Shown: positions 30,607 to 42,692, counted from the stretch's first letter. The stretch: DNA of 64,000 nucleotides from Onchidella celtica (GCA_963931925.1 OZ007582.1:19059818-19123817); one strand, 5' to 3'. Numbers and translations are program-made. The notes: generated by a model not told the origin, from the letters alone.

Positions 30607-32143
30607 AGCCCAGTAAGAAATGCAAAGACCGTCATTGTCAAGAATAGATGTAATTCATAAATGTTTCCACTGACTAAATTTTTGTGAGAGAGCAGTGAGT
30701 AATTTTTACAAACGTAATTATTGTGCGAGCCAGCATAACTTGGTCTCGTAAACAATTTGTTTTGAACAGTTTTTTTTTTATATAATAGATAGACAGAAGG
30801 TGTGGGGAAGGATAGACGGACAGCGTAGGTGTGCATGACTGAGCACTTGTTGTATCTCGTGTTTTGAACTAGGGTTAGTAAAGAGGGAAGGGGTGAGTAG
30901 GAATTAAATGTTATTGAGACTTCTGTTGACGTACAGAAAATACCGTGATCCAGAGTAAAAGCTCGGGGTTTTGAACATGTTAAGAATTTATTGCTATAAA
31001 ATTTACATTATATTGTATTGAAGTAATTCGACCTTTGATGTCGACCCAAGGTCGTTGCGTAGGGCTGTTACTTAAAATAACTCAGTTCGGCAGCTGAGCT
31101 AGAAGTGGTTGCACCAATCACAATCCAGGAATTAGACGGTAAGCTGCAGATGCAGTCCAGTATTTAAGGCCATACAGAACTTAGTTCTGGGCCACATGTA
31201 GACAATCCATTTACGAGGTGGTCGGCGATAGTCCTCAGCCAGATGAGAGACATAGAGACGCAGTTGAGCAGTCCATTGTGAGGAGCCTGATTTAAAGCTC
31301 CAGAGCCTAAGCTACTTGGTTTGATATAAACCCACAGCGTTTACATCCAGCGCTCTCACTCCCAGTGAGGGCCGCATGGTGAGAGTCCATACTAATTTGT
31401 AATGATGAAAGTGAACCGTTCTACTTACTTTTGAAGACAGTTTCAGAGCTACCGCCAGACAACGCATGGTTGTACAAGCATTCTCCATGGCGTGTCTAGA
31501 GGAAATGTCCATATCATAACATGTCTCATTGAATTAATAGAATTTAAACTGTTATATCCGTCGCCACGTGCGCGGATTCTATTTGCCATATAACTCATAT
31601 GACCTGCAAGTAGTTAGATTGAATACGTTAGTCTTTATAGAAAGCGGTAGTTTCATTAGTTAGATTCAGTTGCCTTTGAATTGATATTTATATTTATAAT
31701 TATATTTGTTACATTAATTCCTGTAATTAAACTGCCCTACAGTTCTGCTAAAATTGAAAGCAATTGATTTATTTAGTTTTTAGAGTGCAAGTATTTATTT
31801 TTGTGTGTTCGTCGATTGTGGGAGCGGACCTCGAAAGAGTGTCAGTCGAAATATCCCCATGTAACCCACATCGCGACAGTCATTATATTTGGTTTTCAAG
31901 TGTAACTGGTTGTGTGTACAGCCATGCTTGGAATCCTAGTTACTTTGTGTTTAAAATTCTGTCATCTGTGGTTCCTTCCCTGCCCCCTGAGATCTGTTTG
32001 TTGGTGGCTATCTCTTGGAGTTTATGTTGTTGAAATTTATTTTATTCCTCTTATATGTGGTTCTGCAGTCACAAAGTCAAATAGACGACACATATCTGTC
32101 AGCTTTTTGTACTGAATTACTGAATTTGTCTCAACATTTATCA
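30607..32143. repeat. Inverted copy of BAZ2 exon 3/intron 3 start, split by a solo LTR
   Basis: 30607-30635 matches the exon 3 end, donor and first intron bases (AGCCCAGTAAGAAATGCAAA, then GACCGTCAT). After the LTR and its second target duplication (31879-31883) the match resumes and runs to about 32143. The copy lies on the plus strand, antisense to the gene, starting about 350 bp upstream of the start codon. A 12-14 base hAT-like terminus (GATTGCCGACCCCTG) lies 80 bp beyond, near 32223-32237; its partner end was not found. Confidence 0.88.
30636..31878. mobile_element. Solo LTR (1243 bp) with 5-bp target duplication
   Basis: Begins TGTCAAG and ends GCGACA, giving matching TGTC/GACA termini, flanked by GTCAT at 30631-30635 and 31879-31883. 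No internal retroelement coding region is present, so it looks like the product of LTR-LTR recombination. Its last 266 bp match the LTR at the window's left edge. A TATTTAAGG stretch near 31162 could be a core promoter element. Family unassigned. It sits 375 bp upstream of the BAZ2 start codon, inside the inverted duplication. Confidence 0.9.
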
Positions 32144-32239
32144 TTGTGTATTTGTGGCTCACTCCAAACGTTAAATTCTATCAAAATTCTCTAATACATT
32201 GTACAACTCTTCTTCTCTGAAAGATTGCCGACCCCTGCA

Positions 32240-32452
32240 TTAACCCTTCCCTTGCCAAGGCCGCAAAGTTGCAATTTCCATGTTCGTTGTTACTTTCAGA
32301 TTTGAATATGGCAGCTTTCTAAGTGGTGTATGAGAATCTAGAATAATGAAACATAATACTTTTCTGTTACAGTTTTCTCTTTCTATAATTTCATCAGCGA
32401 CATTGCCAATGACAAAATCACAATTGTGCACTGCTGGCATTTAAAGGGTTAA
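32240..32452. mobile_element. piggyBac-like MITE (213 bp)
   Basis: Bounded by TTAA on both sides with inverted ends TTAACCCTTCCCTTGCC and, in reverse complement, TTAACCCTTTAAATGCC (13 of 17 identical). There is no coding capacity. The terminal sequence differs from the element at 10601, so it is a different family. Confidence 0.75.
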
Positions 32453-32555
32453 ATCTTTTCTTTATCCCATTTTGTATGTTTCTCACATCTCCGTACAGCA
32501 TACTTCCCGTGTTTCGGGATTCCGGAATTAATGGCAAATCACCTACAAAAGAAAA

Positions 32556-32668
32556 CTGTTGTTAGGGGACTGCAGTACTTTACACAGTAATCTATGGATG
32601 AGCCGTGAACATAATTCAGTACTTTCTCTATTTGGTTTTGTAATTAGGCTACGCTCCTCTAACAAAAG
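32556..32668. mobile_element. Small fold-back MITE, copy 2
   Basis: Same family as 10429-10539: it starts CTGTTGTTAGGGGACTG and ends CTCCTCTAACAAAAG. About 100 bp beyond the piggyBac-like MITE. Confidence 0.7.
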
Positions 32669-33422
32669 CATCAAAAGAATTCTTAAAATATTGATCAATG
32701 ATCTGTCAAACAGAATTTTTAGAAGGCTTCCTTGAAGATTTCTGTTTCGTCTTTGACATTTTACAAGGATGACTTGGAGCAATTTTCAAGAAACTAATTT
32801 CATCAGCTGCATGTTGGGCACCCAGATACACATGCCTAGAATAGTAAGTGGAACAGTGTTCCAAAGTGGTAGGTAACAGTTTGTGTAGAATGCCAGGCCC
32901 ACACAAGTAAGAAAGTAATTCCACTCTATGTTTATTATAAAAAAAAATTTTTTTTTAATTCACAAATATCTATTAAAAAAATTAATAGACACCTGATCAT
33001 TCAAGATATTAATGTTTTCAGTTATGTGGCCCAATGGCGTGATGAACAGGCTTGAACACAACAAGGGCTTTAACTCTTGCTTCCTTCGCGCGATTTTTTT
33101 TTTTTACCGCGGTTAACTTCCCTTGGAATGAGCGCTACCCTTTCCATTATTGTGGCAGCTTTACTGCTGAACTCTGGAGGGCAGTAAATCACCTGTGTAA
33201 ATATGGCAATAATATTTCCCATGCTCGTTATTTTTCCCGGTTGTTCTTTTTATTCTTCCCCGTGCATACTCTTGCAGATATCAAAAGTGTTTAGAAATTT
33301 GATACAGGAAGTGATAACATTACCCCAACAACGACGTGTGACATGTGGACAAGTAGCCACGAAAGTATAGTCCTGGTAGCAGAAGTGGCAGCAATAAAAG
33401 CAGTAATGGTGGGGGGTGGAGA
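32669..33422. other. Upstream region, no gene seen
   Basis: AT-rich sequence with poly-T/poly-A stretches around 32940 and 33100. I find no convincing exon, RNA gene or repeat with defined ends. Confidence 0.6.
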
Positions 33423-33490
33423 TGGTGGTCATGTTGGTGGTGGTGGTGGTGGTAGTAGTGGTGTTGGTACGGTAGTAGTAGTAGTAGTAC

Positions 33491-33526
<36 letters not shown>

Positions 33527-33595
33527 CGGTGGTGGTAGAAGTAGTAGTAACTGTGATACATGGCAGTGGCGGTGGCGATGTTCTTGATAGTAGTT

Positions 33596-33629
<34 letters not shown>

Positions 33630-33632
33630 CAG

Positions 33633-33663
<31 letters not shown>
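33423..33663. repeat. Trinucleotide array (GTG/GTA/GTT variants)
   Basis: Runs of GGT, AGT and TTG triplets, ending in a perfect (TTG)n stretch. Frames across it read as poly-Val, poly-Ser, poly-Cys or poly-Thr and are not genes. Confidence 0.92.
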
Positions 33664-33664
<1 letters not shown>

Positions 33665-35334
33665 AAATCAGATGTTTCAGTTATACATATATAGCATTTT
33701 AAAAAAACATTGGGCCGCAGTTGAAGTTTCATACATGGAACCCTAGCCACTAACTGGGCTTCTCGCAGCGATAATTTTCTTCCCATGCCAGTCACGAACC
33801 TCGTGTCTTCTTAAAAGTAAGTCAACATTGAGGCTGACACGCCAACAGGTACCAGTAGTGGTCGGTCGGATCTGTTGTACCTGTGACACGCGAATGGCCT
33901 GTAGCGACTTCCTAGCACAACTGGCGCGCGACAGCACATCATCAATTCAACAGCTGATGTGACAAGACAACTACTAACCATACATTCAAACACAACACAA
34001 GTCGCGGATGTTGTGGTTGTGATTATGGCCCATAGTTTGGCTGGGTCCTCTAATACCAAAGCGTCAAATACCATTCACCGTGTCATTCGTTCTCAGCGCT
34101 GCCGGGCATCAAATTCAAAACAAGCGCGTAACTTTGCACAAAGGCCACAACTGTCCGTTCATATTTCATAACGTGACCAAATCGAGATGTGGACGGCATG
34201 CAACGCTCGCAGCCATTTTAAGTAAAAGTGCATGTAAATTTAAAATTCGGAGAAGCCAAAGTTACATGAGATCAAGTGAAACTAATGAAATCAAACCAAT
34301 GTCTAATTTTTCTTTTTCAATATAAGAGTCAGAGTAAATTATTCACAAAAACACGATACTTTGATGTAAGTCATGTTTCTGACCGTTGTTACTAGGGCAG
34401 TGTCTGATACCTGGAGCCGATCGAAAGAGTTTGTCGCAAATTCTCGAAGTTATCGCAGTAAATCTTTTTTAGTTATCGTGGAAGGCCTTTTGAGGTAATA
34501 AAATACAAAGAAAATGTGAGAGCGAAACTTGTGTGACATCACCTGAAACAAGCCACGTACGTACACAGCCAGGAATGTCTGAAATGTACTAGAACAGCCT
34601 GTGTTTGAGACATCGACTATCAGTATTGTTTTCCACGATAAAAAGGTTAATGTTAATCTCTCTCTCTCTCTCTAACAACATAAGGCCCACTTATGAAATT
34701 TTTGTTGCCATTTGTCATTACTCATAATTTTGCTGGTCAAGCAAACACTCCAGTAACGTGTCAATCTTTGCTTTTGCGACAGGCCAAAATCTCAAACTTT
34801 CGAAATTTGATCATCACCAGGACCAAAGAATCTCTGTTCAAACGTTTTCCCCAGAGCAACTTCAACGCGTGTTCTTTCGGAAACGGTCCTTATAACACAT
34901 CGCGGATGGCCACCTGATCCACTCGTCAATTCTGTGACTCATGCCCGTCTTTTGCAGCATACAGCTAAATCCCTCTATAATGTTGATTCGTGCTCTGTCA
35001 TTTGTAGCTTTTTTCTTTTCCTTTATAGAAAATCAAAGCTTTATCTTCTCCTTAATTCAATGCCCATGATGGGAAAAACAACAACAAAACACTGTAATCT
35101 GTCAACTGTCAAGTTTCTCCTTATTTGTCATCAATTAACTGTAAACTGTGACATGTTATGAAAAAAGACGGTATTCGCCAATCTTAGTCCAATTCACTTA
35201 TTAACATCGTTTTTAAAAAAATGGAGTGTGGTCTATCTTTCTATCTAGGTCTTAATTTCGTACTGCTGATACTATAGTTTCTTTAGTCGTAACAAAATGG
35301 AAATCGAACAAAGAATGAAGCCAAGGTAGTTAAG
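33664..35334. other. Upstream region, possible CpG-containing stretch, no gene seen
   Basis: Includes a moderately GC-richer part at about 33720-34220 with CpG dinucleotides and, on the minus strand near 34213, an AAAATGGCTGCGAGCG stretch resembling a YY1-type promoter site. This could be a promoter or first non-coding exon for BAZ2, but nothing in the sequence proves it. A (TC)n tract lies at 34659-34673. Confidence 0.35.
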
Positions 35335-36130
35335 TCAGAAAGAAATCGCGTCGACACGATAATCGTCATTATGGGAGGAAGAAGTAAGACGATAGATAGA
35401 CGTAACAGATTGACAAGACTGAAAGACAGACAGAAGGTTTGAGTTTTTGCGTTTGGAGAGAACACGTCGATACGGTAACGGTCACATGCTATGAAAACGC
35501 AGGACGATAGACAGAATGATGTAACTGACTTACAGAACTGAAGGAGAAATAGAAGGTTTGAGTTTGGGTTTGGAGAAAAGAACGTCAACATGACAACAGG
35601 GACACAGTGGTCTGGAGACAAGGTGCTCGCCTCTCATGCCAAGGGTACCGGGTTCAAACATGTTGAATTGTTCTCATATTTTCGTATCCCTGATCCTATT
35701 TGGGGGTAGGATCGAGTACCTAGTCTTCTCGGATAAGGACGAAAAAAAATCGCGGAGGGCCCGTGTGCACGTCAAAGATACCGTGGCAATTGGAAATCGA
35801 AAAGAGCAGGCCGAGCAGGCTGCTGCCCGGGCAAATTCAAATAAAATTCATCCCTACCACCCCCTCCCCCTCCAAAAAAAGAAACCGCCGACCGGCGCTG
35901 CACTGTGGCGACGATGTGCCTGCTCCAGTTGGAACTGGTTGCAATGACACAAAGGCAAATTTCCCAAATGGGATTAAAGTAGTATACAAATACAAATATA
36001 TTATTGTGTTAGGAATAAGCAAGACGATAGACAAAATATAACAGAACGACAGGACAGTTTGAGTTTAGAGAAAACCCGTCGACACACTGACTGACGGCCG
36101 TTTTATGCTGGGAAGAAGGAAGAAGCCAGA
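35335..36130. repeat. ~120-bp tandem repeat, three units, the third split by a SINE
   Basis: Units share CGTCGACACGATAA, AGACGATAGACAGAA and GGTTTGAGTTT with GGAGA. Two complete units lie at about 35345-35465 and 35466-35585. The third starts at 35586 (GTCAACATGACAACAG), is interrupted by the SINE, and resumes near 36015 (AAGACGATAGACAAAATATA). A fourth start appears at 36076. Confidence 0.7.
35600..36005 (+). mobile_element. tRNA-derived SINE with a conserved core domain
   Basis: The head holds a tRNA-like region: A-box-like part near TGGTCTGGAGACAAGG and a B box in GGTACCGGGTTCAAAC (35642-35657). The body has TCTCGGATAAGGACG followed by a CCCGTGTGCACGTCAAAGA stretch. This resembles the core shared by broadly distributed invertebrate SINEs (Nin/Meta-type; recalled, not searched). 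The tail is a short ATACAAATACAAATA repeat. It interrupts the 120-bp tandem array. The 103-codon frame inside it (35636-35947) is a by-product. Confidence 0.7.
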
Positions 36131-36507
36131 AGGCACACAGAATATAGTGCATGTACGATGATAGGACAGAAGGATTCAAGGAAACCCTACCAGAAGCGCC
36201 CACCAACCAGGGAGCCACCCTCAAGAGATGGAAGAAGACCCTTCCAGAAGCACCTGCCAACCACCCGCGGGAATAAAGCGGAGCACAAAGCATTTTTTTT
36301 CCCCCGTAAAAATGTCTTTGCTGTATGGTATTTTTCCCTAACACGACAGCGCTGTACGTATTCCTTTGGCCCACAATGTGTCAGCACGGGTTCACTTGTT
36401 TGGTAGATCCATGGATGGATGGCTGCGAAATGTTCGTATCAGAGAGCTAGCGACCCGTTTTCTATAAGCTGTAACTTTTAAAGTGACCACTGTTCCAGAT
36501 CGATGAC

Positions 36508-36805
36508 AGACACAGAAATCAAAGCACGGTAGAAATCAAGGCAGACATGGAAACCACCGGTGACAAAGCAATCAAAGCAGACGTAGACATAGAAATCAAG
36601 GCAGATATGGAAACCACCGGTGACAAAGCAATCAAAGCAGACGTAGACATAGAAATCACAGCAGACATGGAAACCACCGGTGACAAAGCAATCAAAGCAG
36701 ACGTAGACATAGAAATCAAAGCACGGTAGAAATCAAAGCAGACATGGAAACCACCGGTGACAAAGCAATCAAAGCAGACGTAGACATAGAAATCAAAGCA
36801 GACAT
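36508..36805. repeat. 60-bp minisatellite, four units with a higher-order linker
   Basis: Units begin at 36541, 36601, 36661 and about 36741, each GCAGACATGGAAACCACCGG and on, with one or two differences. A linker GAAATCAAAGCACGGTAGAA occurs before unit 1 and again between units 3 and 4, showing a higher-order duplication. Because the period is a multiple of three, both strands stay open and encode 20-residue repeats. Confidence 0.93.
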
Positions 36806-36875
36806 CGCAACTAAACCAAACGAGAAATCACCCCCGCCCACTTTTTTTTTTCACATACACACATACAGATAGTCG

Positions 36876-36930
36876 GAGGGGAGGGGGGAGGGAGAGAGAG
36901 AGAGAAAAAAAAGAGAGAGAGAGAGAGGAG
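36876..36930. repeat. Purine (GA)n tract
   Basis: About 55 bases of G and A only, with two GAGAGA blocks and a short A run. Possible triplex-forming tract; no other feature. Confidence 0.9.
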
Positions 36931-37184
36931 AAACCAGTAATTCATACATGTTCGCCCACCTCTCCATAACTCAAATTAGACTGGTGGCAATACTGAATCA
37001 AGTCTGCTTTGACTTAATGCGCCAGCTGCTGAGTCAAAACAGTTCTGACGCGCCCAAACTGAGACACAGGACTCATTTCAGTCTTGCCACTGCCAGTGCG
37101 CCAGGTCACGCTCAACTCCGCAGGCCACATCTCACACCACAACCGACACAAACCAGATTTGACCCAGGTGTGCCATCAGCCTAA

Positions 37185-37501
37185 TAGTGTTTCTCAAGAT
37201 GGGACGTGGCTCTTCAGACGTGGCTTTTTCAAAGAAATCTTAATTTCATAGTGTATAATGTTAACGTAACTGTACAGATAAACTGTTATTTGGGTGTGTC
37301 GTGTTGGTGGTTTCTTTGTTTGGCCCGGATTAAAACATCGAACTTAACAGACCTGCTCAACTTTAATGGTTATGTGTAACCTTGCAGATTATACGCTTTC
37401 TTCGTCGCTCGATACAAGCGTTTCACTGGGGCACGTTTTTGTTGTTTTTTTTTTTTTTAAATTGAAGTGGGGCATAAGACAAAAGAGGTTGAAAACCACT
37501 G
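37185..37501. mobile_element. hAT-like non-autonomous element (about 317 bp)
   Basis: Left end TAGTGTTTCTCAAGATGGGA and right end, in reverse complement, CAGTGGTTTTCAACCTC then TTATGCCCCACTTC. These resemble the common hAT terminus CAGTGGTTCTCAA. No matching 8-bp target duplication is visible, so the borders are tentative. Confidence 0.45.
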
Positions 37502-38114
37502 GCATGATAGTAGTACCCGAGACATAGGATACCGACACGGTTCAATTCGCCAAATTCCGTCCGTCGACTTGTGCGCGTATCATCCATGTCAACAATGCAA
37601 CAATTCGCACCACACCCCTTCACGATCGAACCAAAAAAGACTAGTACCACGGAGTTCTGTGAGTAGTACTCACCGTGTTTATACGCGCACAAGTTGTGGA
37701 CATAATAATACAAGTATAGTGAAAGAAGGAATGGCCTGTCTCAATATTCTGTGTCTCGGGCAGTACTTGGGTTTTGATCTATCTCATCCACCCACCCAAC
37801 AACTTTCGTCCTGCGACGCTTATAACTTATAAGCCTAATGTTTCAAATGTATGTTCTTGTCCTAACGGGGAGAGGAATGGCCGTGTCTTGGACTGGTGAC
37901 AGTAAGTTGTCAGTTTCCCATAACTGGCATTTTGCGGCGCCAGGACATCTTTCTTTCTTTTCCAATGTTTACACGAGTCGTTTCTTTGTTCCGGTGTCGA
38001 TTTATCGTGGCAGGCTGATGCCATCACGACAGACGTTCCCTGTCAGGCGGGAGTTGGTACTCGCTCAGTCTTTCGTCTCGACTGATGCAAGGCTAGGCAT
38101 ACAAAACCCGCAAA

Positions 38115-38164
38115 CTATCTATCTATCCATCTATCTATCTATCTATCTATCTAACTATCTGTCC

Positions 38165-38200
<36 letters not shown>
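38115..38200. repeat. (TATC)n array 1 with duplicated flank
   Basis: Tetranucleotide array preceded by GATGCAAGGCTAGGCATACA, which recurs with one change at 38205 before array 2. Array 1 and its flank thus form a ~123-bp duplication. Confidence 0.92.
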
Positions 38201-38255
38201 CGAGTGATGCAAGGCTAGGCTTACAAAACCCGTACACAAATTATCTGACTGTCAG

Positions 38256-38406
<151 letters not shown>

Positions 38407-41400
38407 GGCATTTTCAGACAAAAGCAGCAACCAGTAATTTGTTACCTCTAAGTCCCACACTACCGCCTGTACCTCAAGTTCCTGAACTGGTCCATTAGAA
38501 GTCTGATGAACTTACTGAGTGATAACCCTATCACACATTTACATTACCACGGTCAATACAAGTATGTTGTAGGTCTAAATTGTATAACAAAACAACGCTT
38601 TAGTGTCCTCTAGTTCCAGGGTATTATTAATCTGAAAGAATGCTTTTATGGACTGGGTTTGAGAACTCTGATGAAAGGTTCATTGTAACCCTGTTGAAGT
38701 GTCAGATGGGTTACTTCCTGCGTTGTATCATATTTTATAAGAATCCGAACGCAGACTATGCCGAGCTGACAATCTCAAATTGTGGGGCCTTCCTGTTTTC
38801 TTTTGCTGCGTATTATCAAGAATAGTTCTGATCCCACAAGGCAAAGACAAAGCATTGTCAATAAATTCTATTTAGCATGAGACCCCGATCCACTCGCACA
38901 AAAACGACATACTATTACCAGTTCAAGAATAAACAATGATGTCATGCCACTTATCTGCTAAATTGTGATAAAGCGCACAATTTGTTTTGTCGTTGTTTTT
39001 ATCAGGCTTGAGGCTTCACTACTATTATAATAAAACAACGATGGATCTCAGAGTTGTGTGTTTATGGGGTAGGATGATGTCTTTCTTCTCTCCCCAGCTG
39101 TGGCAGAGGTAACCCTGTATGCGAAGGCTTTGGTTCCTCGGCTCAGTACTTCAACCTGGCGCACGGCGCGTTGTGTGCATGCCATGTGTCGCACTGTGTG
39201 TTGTTTATAGTGCTTTTATCTGTGACAAAGAACGCATTATAGCGCCGGGTCACTGCGCCAGGTAAGGAAACCCTTGTGTAACATTGTGAACTCCTGTAAC
39301 AAGTAACTTTCGTGTGGGAAGAGTCAACTGCGGGTTAAGAAAGTCCGCGACCCCACGACTGTCAAATCTATTTCTGTAGCCAAGTGCCACCTTTTCAATT
39401 CAGATATATGTGCTGCAGTGTTAACGGGAAAAAAAAAAAAAACGTTTATACAAATCTAGGTCACATTAGAATGAAATGTGCTTTCTTTCTTTCTGTATTA
39501 GGTTATAATTTTGTTCCAGTAATGGTTTCTTTGGGGGGAATTTGAACGAAGAAAAAGGGCGGACACAATGCCTTTGTTTTCCGTTTCCTGTGATATTCTG
39601 TTATTTTGGCGCAGATGGTTATTTTTCTTCTTTTTTTTCATAACACGGCATTGCGTGTGTGTGTGTGTGCTATCTCCTTAATGTCGTCAAATAAATAGTG
39701 TTTGGTGAAATACTGTAGTATCCGTGTAGATCTTATATGACGCTTCGGCTGTCTAGAGTAGATTAGCTGAAAGGACGTACTATGGACTCGGGCTTTTCTG
39801 ATTTATATCATGCCTATCCGTGTGGATCTGCACGAAAAAACAAGCACAGACTTTTACTATTAAATACACAGAGATGTTTTTCCTGCTTTCTGTTGTTCTC
39901 GTCTGTTTAGATCTATCCGTGTTTGAGCTGTGCTATCGATAAACAGGCAGGACATAAATCCAATGCCCATTTTTTCCCCCTCAATTCTCCTGTCCGTGGT
40001 GCAGAAATAATTTCTATGGACAGTACAACAATTTATCAATGAAAGGCTTAAAAACATATCACGGATTTTCTGTTTTCCATAGTTTTTGTTGTAGCTCTGA
40101 CAGTATTTGGTGAGTACGATAGATTGGGTGAAAACGCCATAGAGTTTCCATTTTTGATCATTCGTCGTCGTAACCGTGCGTGTGGATTATATGGTATCAG
40201 CAGAAGGGCCAGAATTATACAAGCCACTTTTCTCTTTTTTTTTTTTGCTTCACGGTAATAGTACATACACTATCATATGGCTACACCAATGAGACCCCCG
40301 CCCCCACCCACACACACATCATGGTGTGGGCTAAGCGTGAACGGTCAGTGGCAGGAGATGATGCCATTAGCTCTCTGAACAGCCAAGCTAAACAAAATGC
40401 TAATATGAAGATGCGTCATGATTCTGGTATCTTTTTGATGTATATGAGAGGACACGTGCACGGAGAAAATTTATGGAGGTGTGTGATCTAGGAACGGGTC
40501 CGGTAAGTCAGGGACAGGTAAGACGAGAGACAGAAGAAACAGGCGGACGGACACTCCTGGGAAAGAATGACACAGTAAGAAAGACAAACGGGAGAGTGAA
40601 AGAGGAAAGAAAATGAGTCCGTTGGGTAATGGTCAGCAAAAAGACAAGATGATAAGATTGGTGTAGAACAAGCTGTGAAAGAGAAGAACAAAACAGGGAT
40701 ATCCTTTATGAGACATTTAGGGTGGGAGTACCGCTACCAACCCCCCCTCCCCCCCACCCCCCCCACAACCACTTTCTTGTTTGAGTCAGTATGATTTTAA
40801 TCCCAAAGTCCTGCTACTTATTCCACCAGTCATTGTAAGGTGTAGTGTGTTATCATTATTTCGTATATTTCGACCGTGTTAGTTCTCCTACTGATTGACA
40901 CCATGTCCACAGACTGGGAACCGCTCTGAGACAAGCATTAGGCCATGAGGTATCCCGGGACCCCCTGCTGTTGCCATTCTACATGAAACTCCACACTGCC
41001 ACAATTTTGCCGATAATTATTGTGAAGTCACGGCAGAATTAGACCAACAAACGGCCATTGATGTGAACAGCTGTGCACATACGGCAATTACCTCACTAGC
41101 CCCGCCCCTACGGTGTCATGGCATCTCCAAAGAGTCCATTTTATGTATCCTCGGCCTTTTCAAACACATACATACGCGCGTGCGCGCACAGATAGCCCGC
41201 GCGCACAAACTGTTCCTCTAGCATCTTAATGTACAATATGGAGGAATACAGTAACCCTCTCCCTCTTCCCTTCCACCACCCCCAAGACGTTGTCAATGAA
41301 GACAAAGTTCTTTAACTGATGAACAGACCACCGCTAACGAGAAGCCAAGTCCAATATTTCCCTCACCCTGCGAGTACCCAGCACTGAAGCTGGCCTGTGT

Positions 41401-42629
41401 AAAGAGGAGGTGGTGTAAAACTGCATAAAGCATTGTGCTTTTCCTTGTGAAATTCGACGGTCCCCCAAAAAGGAGTTCTGAACATTACATTGTTACATCC
41501 AGATTGCCAGAGCCGAGGAGCCCAAAACCAAAAAACGTACTAGGAGCAAAAAGTTCATACTTTTTAGAAAAATGACGCTGTTTTGTTGTTGTTGTTGTTG
41601 TTGTTGTTTATGGGTGTTACTAAACGTAAATCTGGTTGATGTGATTTGCATCGATACTTTAAGCACCTTCGGTTTTCAACATGGAGGGTCACAAATCACT
41701 AATTAGGTCGGATCGCTACTTAGTGGGTTCTGATTGTCAGATCCTCAAGTTATCAGCTGGTAGGCAGAATTCTAGGCTCTCGCAGAAGATCAAGAACTGC
41801 CACAGTTGGTTTGAAAATGCTACCATATTGGTGGGATATTTAGAAAGAAGGCGTAGGTATGGGGTGTTAAAAGTCCCAGTGAAACATTCATTAAGCTGGT
41901 AACTTAGACAGCTGGTACTTCAAGATGATGCTTTCTTTCACTGAGAAATTTGACTCAGAAGACAAGGCGAAAATAAGAATAACCCTGCTCATCAAAAATG
42001 TTTGAACAATGCAGGGTGAATTTTGAACTCTCTCGAATGGCCTGATTCCCTGGCGCCGCACCGGGGATAGTTGACTGCAAAAGTAGAGAAAACACCTCCA
42101 TTTCAGATGTCACCGCACAGAATGTTGGTTGGCAACTACAATTCAACCTAAGGCAGATGTCCTGTGCAGCTGCCAAAAACACTATAAAACTGGGAGTAGA
42201 ATCAAATTCACACACACACACACACACACACAGACAAAAACGTCGTCCTATTCATTCAAGGTTCATTCTGAAAGCAAAACAGTTCGTGTCACTTTAGAAC
42301 CTAATTTCTACTCCGTCACCTTTCGTTGTTTTCGGGAATGCCTGCTGAGAGGGAAACATTCGACTGAACTGTGACAGTCAAACTTTATTGAACACAAGAT
42401 TGTGCCCATTATATTACATGTTTCCCCATCTGTGGCGTAACTATGCAGAACTGCTGATTATACAATTATTCTACGAGCACCTGTACATCAGCGGTTCTCC
42501 AGTGTTGGCACACAAACCTCCTTCTGACGAGCATTCCATTTAAAGAACATATCACCTGTTTTGTATAAATTTTGAAGATTTTTTGCTTTGCTTTCAATTA
42601 ACATTTTTTCCCGAAAAATACAGACTGAC

Positions 42630-42630
<1 letters not shown>
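38407..42630. other. Intergenic or upstream intronic region, no gene seen
   Basis: 4.2 kb with only short frames. It contains a (GT)n tract near 39655, a C-rich stretch at 40740-40768, an alternating CG/CA stretch near 41176-41210 (possible Z-DNA former), a (TTG)n run near 41584 and a (CA)n run at 42209-42232. No exon with splice sites and family similarity was recognised. Confidence 0.6.

Positions 42631-42692
<62 letters not shown>
42631..42692. repeat. (TATC)n array 3
   Basis: About 15 perfect ATCT units in plus orientation. Confidence 0.97.

Noticed and set aside
31764-32033. Plus-strand frame of 89 codons near the BAZ2 start
   Set aside because: It spans the LTR end and the duplicated intron copy; the similarity to 27850-28089 on the other strand is DNA duplication, not a protein family.
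35636-36041. Plus-strand frames of 103 and 92 codons
   Set aside because: They lie within a tRNA-derived SINE and show no protein family features.
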